Shown here piece by piece: positions 24,081-31,398 of a stretch of DNA of 40,000 nt (position 1 is the stretch's first letter; every line of letters begins with the position of its first letter). A model generated the notes under the pieces. The model saw only the letters and a program-made list of their open reading frames with translations, did not search any database and was not told where the DNA came from. The position numbers were made by a program, and so were the translations under genes. The DNA is from Bradyrhizobium semiaridum (lineage in GTDB: Bacteria > Pseudomonadota > Alphaproteobacteria > Rhizobiales > Xanthobacteraceae). Where the stretch lies: assembly GCF_020329505.1 (NCBI RefSeq), contig NZ_JAGKJJ010000023.1:1-40000 (forward strand), in the 5' to 3' direction.

Positions 24081-24923
24081 ATGAAGCTTGTTCGTTACGG
24101 CGAAAAGGGTGCGGAAAAGCCCGGTCTGATCGACAAATCGGGCCAGCTCCGCGACCTCTCGGCCCACATCAAGGACCTGACCGGCGACGCCTACACGCCG
24201 GAATCGCTGAAGAAGCTCGCCGGCGTCGATGCCGCCTCCCTGCCGTCCGTCTCCGGCAAGCCGCGCTTCGGCGCCCCGGTGACCGGCATCTCCAAATTCG
24301 TTGCGATCGGCCTCAATTATTCCGACCACGCCAAGGAAACCGGCGCGGCGATCCCGACCGAACCGATCATCTTCATGAAGGCGACCACGTCGCTGTGCGG
24401 CCCGAACGATGCGGTCGAGAAGCCGCGCGGCTCGACCAAGCTGGACTGGGAAGTCGAGATTGCCGCGATCATCGGCACCCGCGCCAAATACGTCTCGGAA
24501 GCCGATGCGCTGAACTACGTCGCCGGCTATTGCATCTGCAACGACGTCTCCGAACGCAACTTCCAGACCGAGCGCCTCGGACAGTGGACCAAGGGCAAGT
24601 CGCACGACACGTTCGGCCCGGTCGGCCCCTGGCTCGCCACCAAGGACGAGATCGCCGACGTGCAGAACCTGTCGATGTGGCTCGACGTCAACGGCCAGCG
24701 CCGCCAGACCGGCAACACGAAGACCATGATCTTCTCGATGGCGCAGTGCGTTTCCTACGTCTCGCAGTTCATGACGCTCTTGCCCGGCGACATCGTCACC
24801 ACCGGCACCCCGCCCGGCGTCGGCCTCGGCATGAAGCCGCCGCAGTTCCTCAACGTCGGCGACGTCGTGACGCTCGGCATCGAGGGCCTCGGCGAGCAGC
24901 GCCAGGAAATCATCGCAGCGTGA
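24081..24923 (+). CDS. fumarylacetoacetate hydrolase family protein
   Basis: The 280-residue protein has the FAH fold and metal site: FVAIGLNYSDHA (about 73-84), WEVEIAAIIG with Glu124 and Glu126, and CNDVSERNFQ with Asp155. The C-terminus PGDIVTTGTPPGVGLGMKPP is the family signature. Such enzymes cleave acylpyruvates, hydrate 2-hydroxy-dienoates or hydrolyse diketo-deoxy sugar acids. The DLSAHIKDLTGD N-terminus and TGTPPGVG motif resemble the 2,4-diketo-3-deoxy-fuconate / ureidoglycolate-lyase-like branch, but this is not decisive. The start at 24081 follows TAGGGAGTG. Neighbouring GST and MBL genes suggest aromatic or xenobiotic catabolism. Confidence 0.92.
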   Translation: MKLVRYGEKGAEKPGLIDKSGQLRDLSAHIKDLTGDAYTPESLKKLAGVDAASLPSVSGKPRFGAPVTGISKFVAIGLNYSDHAKETGAAIPTEPIIFMKATTSLCGPNDAVEKPRGSTKLDWEVEIAAIIGTRAKYVSEADALNYVAGYCICNDVSERNFQTERLGQWTKGKSHDTFGPVGPWLATKDEIADVQNLSMWLDVNGQRRQTGNTKTMIFSMAQCVSYVSQFMTLLPGDIVTTGTPPGVGLGMKPPQFLNVGDVVTLGIEGLGEQRQEIIAA

Positions 24924-24982
24924 GCTGCGACACCATCATCCTGATGACGGGGCATGGATTCTGGCGCTCGGCCTCTCCACCC

Positions 24983-25104
24983 CGTCGTCCTGGCGAAAGC
25001 CAGGACCCATAACCACCGAATTTGATCGTGTGCGGGATCATGGCCTAGCGTCGTGCAACAACAGATAGCTGGGGTAATGGGTCCTGGCTTTCGCCAGGAC
25101 GACG
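24983..25104. repeat. dispersed palindromic repeat, family E
   Basis: CGTCCTGGCGAAAGCCAGGACCC (24986-25008) and GGGTCCTGGCTTTCGCCAGGACG (about 25079-25101) are exact inverted arms around 70 bases, and each arm is itself a hairpin. Confidence 0.85.
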
Positions 25105-25184
25105 CTGCATGTTTGGTGCCACTCGCGAGCCATGCATTCACAAGCGCTCACGATGACCACTGTGTGTTCGGATAGAGGTCTCCC

Positions 25185-25796
25185 ATGAAACTTACCTTCT
25201 CCCCCGCCTCCCCGTTCGCCCGCAAGGTGCGCATCGCCGCGATCGAGCTTGGCCTGATCGACAAGATCGAGCTGGTGCCGGCGACCGTCGCGCCGGGCCA
25301 GGCCAATGACGAATATTCCAAGATCACGCCGCTGAAGAAGCTGCCGGTGCTGATCCCCGACCACGGCGATGTGATTCTGGATTCCTACGTCATCGTCGAA
25401 TATCTCAACGAACTCGGCGGCGGCCGGCTGATCCCGGGCTACGGCCCGCGACGCTGGCGGGTGAAGACCGACCATTCGCTGATCAACGGCATGCTCGATT
25501 CCATGCTGCTGTGCCGCTACGAGAAGATGGTGCGGCCGCAGGGTTCGCAGTGGCAGGCTTGGCATGACGACCACTGGAACCGGGCCTGGACCGGCATGGC
25601 GCGGTTCGAGAACCGGCCCGACGTGCTCGACGGGCCGTTCGACATCGCGCAGATCGGCCTCGTCTGCGTGCTCGGCTACGCCGACTTCCGCTTCGCCGAT
25701 TGCGGCTGGCGCAAGGCCTATCCGAAGCTCGACGCCTTCTACCAGAAAATGCTGGAGCGGCCGTCGGTGAAGATCTCGGCGCCACCGGCGGCGTAA
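25185..25796 (+). CDS. glutathione S-transferase family protein
   Basis: The 203-residue cytosolic protein has a thioredoxin-like N-terminal domain (SPASPFARKVRIAAIELGL with the Ser-rich active loop, then LKKLPVLIPDHGDVILDSYVIVEYL, where cis-Pro and Asp-Ser bind glutathione). An all-helical C-terminal domain follows (about 90-200). It conjugates or reduces electrophiles with glutathione; the class is not certain (a bacterial beta/zeta-like protein). The start at 25185 agrees with family length, although the upstream GAGGTCTCCC is only a fair ribosome site. The serine hydrolase starts 24 bases after its stop, so these two are probably co-transcribed. Confidence 0.92.
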   Translation: MKLTFSPASPFARKVRIAAIELGLIDKIELVPATVAPGQANDEYSKITPLKKLPVLIPDHGDVILDSYVIVEYLNELGGGRLIPGYGPRRWRVKTDHSLINGMLDSMLLCRYEKMVRPQGSQWQAWHDDHWNRAWTGMARFENRPDVLDGPFDIAQIGLVCVLGYADFRFADCGWRKAYPKLDAFYQKMLERPSVKISAPPAA

Positions 25797-25820
25797 CGGC
25801 GAACGGCGGGAGACACAGCG

Positions 25821-27011
25821 ATGCGCGATCGCTTCCCCCGCTTCCTTGTTTTCGGCGCGAGCCTTGCCCTCGCGCTGGCGGTCTCAACCACGAAATTGTG
25901 GGCCGACGCCATGACGCCTGGACAGCAAGCCCAACCCTGCGGCGCGCCAGCGTCGCTCGACGACGGCTGGACCATTGCCACGCCGGACAGCGTCGGCATG
26001 GACGGCGCACGGCTGTGCGGCATCGCCGCGCGGCTGGCGCTGCGCAACACCGAGGTCCATTCGGTCGTCGTGGCACGTCATGGCAGGCTGGTGTTCGAGC
26101 AATATTTTGCCGGCATCGACCAGCCGTGGGGGCAGCCCGAGGGCCGGATCGCATTCACGGCCACCACCAAACACGACATGCGTTCGGCGACCAAGAGCGT
26201 GACCTCGCTGCTGGTCGGCATCGCCATCGACCGCAAGCTGATCGCCGGCATCGATGAACCCGTGGTGAATTTCTTCTCCGAGCATCAAGCGGTGAAATCA
26301 GCCGGATGGGATGCCATCACGCTGCGCCATCTGCTGACGATGTCCTCCGGCTTCAAATGGGACGAAACGCTGCCCTGGAGCGATCCGAAGAACGACGAAC
26401 CGCATCTTGCATTCGATGCCGATCCGATCGGCTACGTCCTGGCCAAGCCGATTGCGGCGCCGCCGGATACGCTCTGGAACTATAGCGGTGGCGCGACGGA
26501 TCTACTCGGCAGCATCCTCGAACGCGTTTCCGGCAAGCCGCTCGAATCCTTCGCGCGCGAGACGCTGTTCGAGCCTCTCGGCATCACCGATCTCGAGTGG
26601 AAGACCTACAGGAACGGCAAGATTGCAGCCGCTGCCGGGCTGCGCCTGCGGCCGCGCGATGCCGCGAAGATCGGCCAACTCGTGCTCAATCGCGGGACAT
26701 GGAACGGCAAGCAGGTCGTGTCCGCCGACTGGATCGCGCAGTCGATCGCGCCACGATTCCAGGCGGTCGGCTATTTCGGCGGTACGCTGTTCTACGGCTA
26801 TCAATGGTGGATGGGACGATCCTTGTCCGAGGGCAAGGAGGTGAGGTGGGTGGCAGCCTTCGGCTGGGGCGGCCAGCGGATCATTGTCGTGCCCGATCTC
26901 GATCTTGTGATGATGACGACAGCAGCGCAGATCGGCCAAGCCAAGGAAGGCCTTGCGGCAATGGATATCCTTGCCAACATCGTGATCCCCGCCGTGCGCG
27001 ACGCGCACTGA
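25821..27011 (+). CDS. serine hydrolase, class C beta-lactamase family
   Basis: The 396-residue protein has an N-terminal export signal (FLVFGASLALALAVSTTKLWADA). The beta-lactamase/transpeptidase-like fold carries SxxK at Ser122-Ala-Thr-Lys125 (MRSATKSVTSLLVG) and the YxN-equivalent YSG at 221-223. AAFGWGGQRIIVVPDLDLVMMTT near the C-terminus holds the third-motif region. Relatives include esterases, D-aminopeptidases and 6-aminohexanoate-dimer hydrolases; true beta-lactamase activity is unlikely to be the main role. It is linked to the GST upstream (24 bases) and the second MBL gene downstream (17 bases), so it belongs to this operon. The location is probably periplasmic. Confidence 0.88.
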   Translation: MRDRFPRFLVFGASLALALAVSTTKLWADAMTPGQQAQPCGAPASLDDGWTIATPDSVGMDGARLCGIAARLALRNTEVHSVVVARHGRLVFEQYFAGIDQPWGQPEGRIAFTATTKHDMRSATKSVTSLLVGIAIDRKLIAGIDEPVVNFFSEHQAVKSAGWDAITLRHLLTMSSGFKWDETLPWSDPKNDEPHLAFDADPIGYVLAKPIAAPPDTLWNYSGGATDLLGSILERVSGKPLESFARETLFEPLGITDLEWKTYRNGKIAAAAGLRLRPRDAAKIGQLVLNRGTWNGKQVVSADWIAQSIAPRFQAVGYFGGTLFYGYQWWMGRSLSEGKEVRWVAAFGWGGQRIIVVPDLDLVMMTTAAQIGQAKEGLAAMDILANIVIPAVRDAH

Positions 27012-27028
27012 TCTTTCCGAGGAATCCC

Positions 27029-27898
27029 ATGAGCCTGACATTTTCGATCGGCGACCTCACCATCCACCGCATCGTCGAGCAGGAGACCACGTTCCTGCCC
27101 GCGCGCGACATGCTGCCCGGCCTGACGCCGGAATTGCTCGCCGAGAACCGCGACTGGATGAAGGCCGCGGGCGCGCTCGACGACAGCGACACGCTGATCC
27201 TGGCGTTCCAGTCCTACATCGTGAAGACGCCGCACCACACCATCCTGATCGACAGCTGCATCGGCAACGACAAGCCGCGGCCGAACCGGCCGAACTGGAA
27301 CATGAAGACCGACGACAGCTACATGCGCGCGCTGGCCGCCGCCGGCTTCTCGGTCGGCGACATCGACTACGTGATGTGCACGCACCTGCATGTCGACCAT
27401 GTCGGCTGGAACACGCGGCTGGAGAACGGCCGCTGGGTGCCGACCTTCCCCAAGGCGCGCTACGTGTTCGACAAGACCGAGTTCGACTACTGGACCGCGA
27501 CAAACGCGAAGGCCGAAGTGCCGCCGTTCGTCGACAGTGTGCTGCCGGTGGTCGAGGCCGACAGGGCCGAGATCGTGCGCAATGATTTTGCGATCGGCGA
27601 TCACGCCCGCATCCTGCCGACGCCCGGCCACACCCCGGGCCATGTAGCCTTCACCTTCGGCCGCGGCAAGGACGACGCGGTGTTCGCCGGCGACCTGATG
27701 CATTCGCCGGTCCAGACGCTCTATCCGGAGCTGTCGGCGAAATTCGACGTCGACATGGCGCAGTCGGCCAAGACCCGGCGCAGCTTCCTGGAGCGCTATT
27801 GCGACACCGCCACGCTGTGCTGCCCCGCGCATTTCCCCTCGCCGTCGGTCGGCAGGATCAAGCGGAAGGGCAATGGCTTCGTGTGTGAGATGGCTTAG
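27029..27898 (+). CDS. MBL-fold metallo-hydrolase (paralogue 2)
   Basis: The 289-residue protein has a full binuclear site: HLHVDH (His119, His121, Asp123, His124), His201 in TPGHTPGH, Asp222 in AGDLMHSP and His268 in CCPAHFP. It is a clear paralogue of 23000-23851. It differs near the last His (PAHFPSPSVGRI versus GGHFDAGHIK) and at the N-terminus (QETTFLPARDMLPG), so the substrates may differ. The ATG at 27029 is preceded by GAGGAAT. It begins 17 bases after the serine-hydrolase stop and ends the plus-strand run. No signal peptide is seen, so it is cytoplasmic. Confidence 0.92.
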   Translation: MSLTFSIGDLTIHRIVEQETTFLPARDMLPGLTPELLAENRDWMKAAGALDDSDTLILAFQSYIVKTPHHTILIDSCIGNDKPRPNRPNWNMKTDDSYMRALAAAGFSVGDIDYVMCTHLHVDHVGWNTRLENGRWVPTFPKARYVFDKTEFDYWTATNAKAEVPPFVDSVLPVVEADRAEIVRNDFAIGDHARILPTPGHTPGHVAFTFGRGKDDAVFAGDLMHSPVQTLYPELSAKFDVDMAQSAKTRRSFLERYCDTATLCCPAHFPSPSVGRIKRKGNGFVCEMA

Positions 27899-27908
27899 GT
27901 AGGTACTT

Positions 27909-28066
27909 CACCTCTCCCCGCTCTTTGCGGGGAGAGGTCGGATCGCATCGTCAGATGCGATCCGGGTGAGGGGCGAGGCACACAGACCAACAAATCGCAA
28001 AGTGCTCGCCGGATAGAGCCCCTCACCCAACCCTCTCCCCGTGAAGAACGGGGAGAGGGAGCGGAG
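27909..28066. repeat. dispersed repeat, family A
   Basis: CACCTCTCCCCGCTCTTTGCGGGGAGAGG is a hairpin; next come GGATCGCATCGTCAGATGCGATCCGGGTGAGGGGCGAGGCACAC and CCTCTCCCCGTGAAGAACGGGGAGAGG. It lies between convergent genes and may act as a bidirectional terminator-like element. Confidence 0.8.
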
Positions 28067-28076
28067 AGACCGCCGC

Positions 28077-28619
28077 TCAATCAAACAAACTCGGCGTGTG
28101 GTTCACCACCGCGCCCTCGATCTGCAGCATCTTCAGTTTGGTGACCACGCCGCCATTGGCGGAGAAGCCGCCCGGCTTGTTGCCGGCCGCCAGTACGCGG
28201 TGGCAGGGCACGACGATCGGGCACGGGTTGCGGCCGAGCGCCTGGCCGACGTCGCGCGACAGCTCGACGCCGCCGAGCTGCCTGGCGATGTCGCCATAGG
28301 TGATGGTCTTGCCGGGCGGCACCTTGCGCGCGATGTCGTAGACGTTGCGGTTGAAGTCCGGCACGCCGTCGAGATCGAGCGTGATGTCGGCGAGGTCGTT
28401 CGGCTTGCCGGCGAGCAGCTCGATCATGCCGTCGATCGCGTACCGCACCTCGGCCGGCGGGGCCGCCTCGGTGACATCGCCGTTGCGCTGAAAAATCCGC
28501 TTGCGGGTCTTCTCCGCATCGCCCATCGGCAGCTGGGTGCCGGTGATGCCGTGCTCGCCCCACACGACGCCGCAGGCGCCGATCGCGGTGTCGAAGATCG
28601 CATAATGCTGGCCGGTCAT
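28077..28619 (-). CDS. ogt: methylated-DNA--protein-cysteine methyltransferase
   Basis: The 180-residue suicide repair protein transfers the methyl group from O6-methylguanine (or O4-methylthymine) to its own cysteine. The active site is PCHRV with Cys139; the flanking KTITYGDIARQLG helix-turn-helix and GRNPCPIVVPCHRVLAAGNKPGGF segments are complete. The N-terminal half is the short ribonuclease-like domain of stand-alone Ogt/AGT proteins, and no Ada regulatory domain is fused. The start at 28619 follows an AGGAGTGAGCC ribosome site. It appears to be a single-gene unit between a family A and a family C repeat. Confidence 0.94.
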   Translation of the reverse strand: MTGQHYAIFDTAIGACGVVWGEHGITGTQLPMGDAEKTRKRIFQRNGDVTEAAPPAEVRYAIDGMIELLAGKPNDLADITLDLDGVPDFNRNVYDIARKVPPGKTITYGDIARQLGGVELSRDVGQALGRNPCPIVVPCHRVLAAGNKPGGFSANGGVVTKLKMLQIEGAVVNHTPSLFD

Positions 28620-28754
28620 GGCTCACTCCTGATATTCCCTGAAATCGTTTTGGCTCACATTCAGAGCCTGCTGTTGCCGCGGAATCTAGGCTTGGAGAAT
28701 GTTGCTATCCACCCGAATCCTGCGGGAACCTGGCCGGAATTAACAACTCCCTCC

Positions 28755-28855
28755 GTCATTCCGGGGCCGCGGAGCGGCGAGCCCGGAATCCATCTCCCCG
28801 CACTATGCGCAGCCCAATGGATTCCGGGCTCGCGCTTCGCGCGCCCCGGAATGAC
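28755..28855. repeat. dispersed palindromic repeat, family C
   Basis: The outer arms are GTCATTCCGGGGC and GCCCCGGAATGAC; the inner pair is GAGCCCGGAATCCAT / ATGGATTCCGGGCTC. It lies between divergent ogt and the hydrolase gene. Confidence 0.85.
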
Positions 28856-28932
28856 GGCCAAGGTTTGCCGGCGTCACCATTTCCATGAAAGATAGTCGCA
28901 CCTCCACTACACCTCCTCCGACGAGCTCCACA

Positions 28933-29742
28933 ATGCACAGCCTTCACGTCAACGGTTTCGACATGCCCTATCTCGACATCGGGGCGGGGCCGCCGCTGGT
29001 CTGCGTGCATGGCTCGCTGTGCGACTTCCGGATCTGGTCGGCCGTGCTCGGCCCGCTGACGCGCCAGCACCGCGTGATCGCGGTCAGCCTGCGGCATTTC
29101 TTCCCGGCGCATTGGGATGGGATCGGCGACACCTACTCGATCGCCCAGCATGTCGACGATGTGATCGCCTTCATCGAAGCCTTCGAGACCCGGCCGCTCG
29201 ACCTGATGGGCCATTCGCGCGGCGGCCACATCTGCTTCCGCGTCGCGCAGCGCCGGCCGGACCTGCTGCGCAAGCTGATCCTCGCCGAACCCGGCGGCGA
29301 GCTCGATGCCACGCTCGATCCGGATTACCAGCCCGGCCCCTCGCCGCTGGCGGCGCGGATCGCGGCCTCGGCCGAGGTGATCGCGAGGGGCGATATCGAC
29401 GGCGGCCTGCAGATCTTCATCGACGCGCTCGAAGGCCCCGGCGCCTGGAAGCGGCTTCCGGCCACCGCCAAACAGCCATTGCGCGACAACGCCACGACGC
29501 TGATCGGCCAGACCCGCGACCAGCGGCCGCCGTTCTCGAAGGCGGACGCCGAAGCGATCAGGACGCCGACGCTGTTCATCGGCGGCGCCAACACCAAAGG
29601 CGTGCTGCCGAAGGTGCTGCACGCGCTCGCCGCCAACGTCGCCGGCGCGCGCACCGAGCTGATCCCCGGCACCACGCATCCGATGTTCGAACAGGCCCCG
29701 CAGCGCTATTGCGAGATCGTGCTGGAGTTTCTGGCGGGCTGA
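28933..29742 (+). CDS. alpha/beta hydrolase
   Basis: The 269-residue protein has the alpha/beta-hydrolase fold: oxyanion motif HGSLCDFRIW (His26-Gly-Ser), nucleophile elbow GHSRGG with Ser95, and a C-terminal His near residue 249 in GTTHPMFEQ. The acid residue is not obvious: FIGGANTKG stands where a GxxD motif is common. Substrates could be esters, lactones or C-C bonds of the bphD/epoxide-hydrolase-like groups; nothing decides. An alternative ATG at 28885 would add 16 Thr/Pro/Ser-rich residues. The later start is preferred because it begins at the usual first strand, but neither has a good ribosome site. Probably monocistronic. Confidence 0.85.
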   Translation: MHSLHVNGFDMPYLDIGAGPPLVCVHGSLCDFRIWSAVLGPLTRQHRVIAVSLRHFFPAHWDGIGDTYSIAQHVDDVIAFIEAFETRPLDLMGHSRGGHICFRVAQRRPDLLRKLILAEPGGELDATLDPDYQPGPSPLAARIAASAEVIARGDIDGGLQIFIDALEGPGAWKRLPATAKQPLRDNATTLIGQTRDQRPPFSKADAEAIRTPTLFIGGANTKGVLPKVLHALAANVAGARTELIPGTTHPMFEQAPQRYCEIVLEFLAG

Positions 29743-29748
29743 GTGTCT

Positions 29749-29900
29749 TCGCCTCTCCCCGCCTGCGGGGAGAGGCCGGATCGCATTGACAATGCGATCC
29801 GGGTGAGGGGGAGTCTCCGCATATCCGTCTTTCGCTGCTTGCGCGGATGGAGCCCCTCACCCCAACCCTCTCTCCGTGAAGAACGGGAAGAGGGAGAAGA
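29749..29900. repeat. dispersed repeat, family A
   Basis: GCCTCTCCCCGCCTGCGGGGAGAGG hairpin, GGATCGCATTGACAATGCGATCC hairpin, GGGTGAGGGGGAG, and CCCTCTCTCCGTGAAGAACGGGAAGAGGGAG. It lies between convergent genes. Confidence 0.8.
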
Positions 29901-29904
29901 ACGC

Positions 29905-30363
29905 TCACACCTTCCACGCACCGACCGGCTGGCGCACCGCGACGTTGAGCCGGTTCCAGACGTTGATCGCCGCGATCGAGAGCACGAGGTTGGCGAGCTC
30001 CTGCTCGTCGAAATACCGGGCGGCCTCGTCCCACACCGCGTCCGGCACCGGATCCTCGCGGTCGCTGAGCCGGGTCATCGCTTCCGTCAGCGCCAGCGCG
30101 GCGCGCTCGCCGTCGGTGAAATAGGGCGCGTCGCGCCAGGCGCCGACGGCGAACAGCCGCTCATCGGTCTCGCCGGCGCGCTTGGCGAGTTTCGGATGCA
30201 TGTCGACGCAGACGCTGCAGCCATTGATCTGGCTGGCGCGCAGATGCACCAGCTCGATCAACTTCTCCGGCAGGCCCTGCTTGGCGGTTTCGCTGAGCGC
30301 CTGCAGCGCCTTCATGGCATCGGGAACAACCATCACCGGGTGGTTCATGCGGGCTTTCATCAT
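29905..30363 (-). CDS. carboxymuconolactone decarboxylase / AhpD-like protein
   Basis: The 152-residue protein belongs to the CMD/AhpD family. The redox motif CSVC (Cys49, Cys52) is followed by His56 in NGCSVCVDMHPKLAKRAGE, and the helical core continues to IAAINVWNRLNVAVR. The CxxC plus His arrangement is that of AhpD-type alkylhydroperoxidases rather than true decarboxylases, so peroxide or disulphide chemistry is likely. The ATG at 30363 has AGGAG seven bases upstream. It is divergent from an ECF41-type sigma factor and carries a GGTCACA-N16-CGTC promoter. CMD genes are the classic partner and target of ECF41 factors, which supports regulation by that neighbour. Confidence 0.92.
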   Translation of the reverse strand: MMKARMNHPVMVVPDAMKALQALSETAKQGLPEKLIELVHLRASQINGCSVCVDMHPKLAKRAGETDERLFAVGAWRDAPYFTDGERAALALTEAMTRLSDREDPVPDAVWDEAARYFDEQELANLVLSIAAINVWNRLNVAVRQPVGAWKV

Positions 30364-30408
30364 GTCGTGTCTCCTGATTGGACTTTTGACGCGACCGTGC
30401 CGATTTGT

Positions 30409-30435
30409 TGTCACATCGGCCGGGTTTCGTTCGTC
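30409..30435 (+). promoter_or_regulatory. ECF41-type promoter of the sigma factor gene
   Basis: TGTCACA (30409-30415), a 16-base spacer and CGTC (30432-30435) match the published ECF41 promoter pattern. A start near 30442 leaves about 30 bases before the sigma factor ATG at 30472, implying autoregulation. Confidence 0.75.
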
Positions 30436-30443
30436 ATGGCCAT

Positions 30444-30470
30444 GACGGAGCGGACAACGGGAATGTGACC
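30444..30470 (-). promoter_or_regulatory. ECF41-type promoter of the AhpD-like gene
   Basis: On the minus strand GGTCACA (30470-30464), a 16-base spacer and CGTC (30447-30444) differ from TGTCACA-N16-CGTC at one base. The leader to the ATG at 30363 would be about 75 bases. Its -35 ends two bases before the sigma gene start codon. Confidence 0.7.
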
Positions 30471-30471
30471 G

Positions 30472-31338
30472 ATGGACGAGAAAAAGTTTCTGGCCGAGCA
30501 GTTCGAGGCCAACCGGCAGCGCCTGCGGGCGGTGGCCTACCGCATGCTGGGCTCGACCGCCGAGGTCGACGACGCCGTGCAGGAAACCTGGCTGCGGCTG
30601 AGCCGCACCGAGGCCGAAGCGGTCGACAATCTCGGCGGCTGGCTGACCACGGTGATCGCCCGGATCTGCCTCGACATGCTGCGCGCGCGTAAATCACGCC
30701 ACGAGGAGCCGATGGGCCCGCACGTGCCCGAGCCGGTCGCCGACAACGCGCACGAGCGCGAGAGCGAGATGGCCGACTCCGTCGGCGCGGCGCTGCTGGT
30801 AGTGCTGGAAACGCTGGCGCCGGCCGAGCGGCTGGCGTTCGTGCTGCACGACATGTTCGCGGTGCCGTTCGAGGAGATCGCGCCGATCGTTGGCCGCACG
30901 CCGTCCGCCGCGCGACAGCTCGCCAGCCGCGCGCGGCGCCGCGTGCAGGGCACGGCGCCCGCACCCGATGCCGATCTCGGCGAAAAGCGCGAGATTGTCG
31001 AAGCCTTCCTGGCGGCATCGCGCAACGGCGATTTCGAGGGGCTGCTCGCCGTGCTCGCGCCCGACGTGGTGGTGCGCGCCGACGAGGCCGCGCAACGGCT
31101 CGGCTCGCTGCCGGAAATCCGCGGCGCGATGGCGGTCGCGCAAAGCTTCAAGGGCCGCGCGCAGGCGGCGAGGCCGGCGCTGGTCGACGGCGAGCTCGGC
31201 GTCGCCGTCATCCTCGGCCGCCGGCTGCGCGTCGTGCTGCGGATCACCACCGCCGGCGAGCGGATCGCGGCGATCGAGGCCATTGCCAATGCCGCCGACA
31301 TCGAGATGCTCGACGTCGAGGTGCTCGATCAGAGCTGA
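30472..31338 (+). CDS. ECF sigma factor, ECF41-like, with SnoaL domain
   Basis: The 288-residue sigma factor has region 2 (about 8-75, ending GGWLTTVIARICLDMLRARKSR), a linker with GPHVPEP close to the ECF41 GPWLPEP motif, region 4 (about 107-157, FAVPFEEIAPIVGRTPSAARQLASRARRR) and a fused SnoaL-like C-terminal domain (about 172-285). In ECF41 factors this extension controls activity in place of an anti-sigma factor. The canonical DGGGR-type motif is altered to DEAAQR at 204-209. It is divergent from its probable target, an AhpD-like gene; both promoters carry TCACA-N16-CGTC signatures. The inducing signal is unknown. Confidence 0.92.
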   Translation: MDEKKFLAEQFEANRQRLRAVAYRMLGSTAEVDDAVQETWLRLSRTEAEAVDNLGGWLTTVIARICLDMLRARKSRHEEPMGPHVPEPVADNAHERESEMADSVGAALLVVLETLAPAERLAFVLHDMFAVPFEEIAPIVGRTPSAARQLASRARRRVQGTAPAPDADLGEKREIVEAFLAASRNGDFEGLLAVLAPDVVVRADEAAQRLGSLPEIRGAMAVAQSFKGRAQAARPALVDGELGVAVILGRRLRVVLRITTAGERIAAIEAIANAADIEMLDVEVLDQS

Positions 31339-31398
31339 TGCGCCTGGAGGCGGATCATCCGCAATGCTAGTGTCCTCCCGCAGCAAGGGAGGACACTC

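Noticed and set aside
24021..24091. 12-base direct repeat CATGAAGCTTGT at 24021 and 24080
   Set aside because: It may be a duplicated gene start of the FAH gene, but it is short and could be chance.
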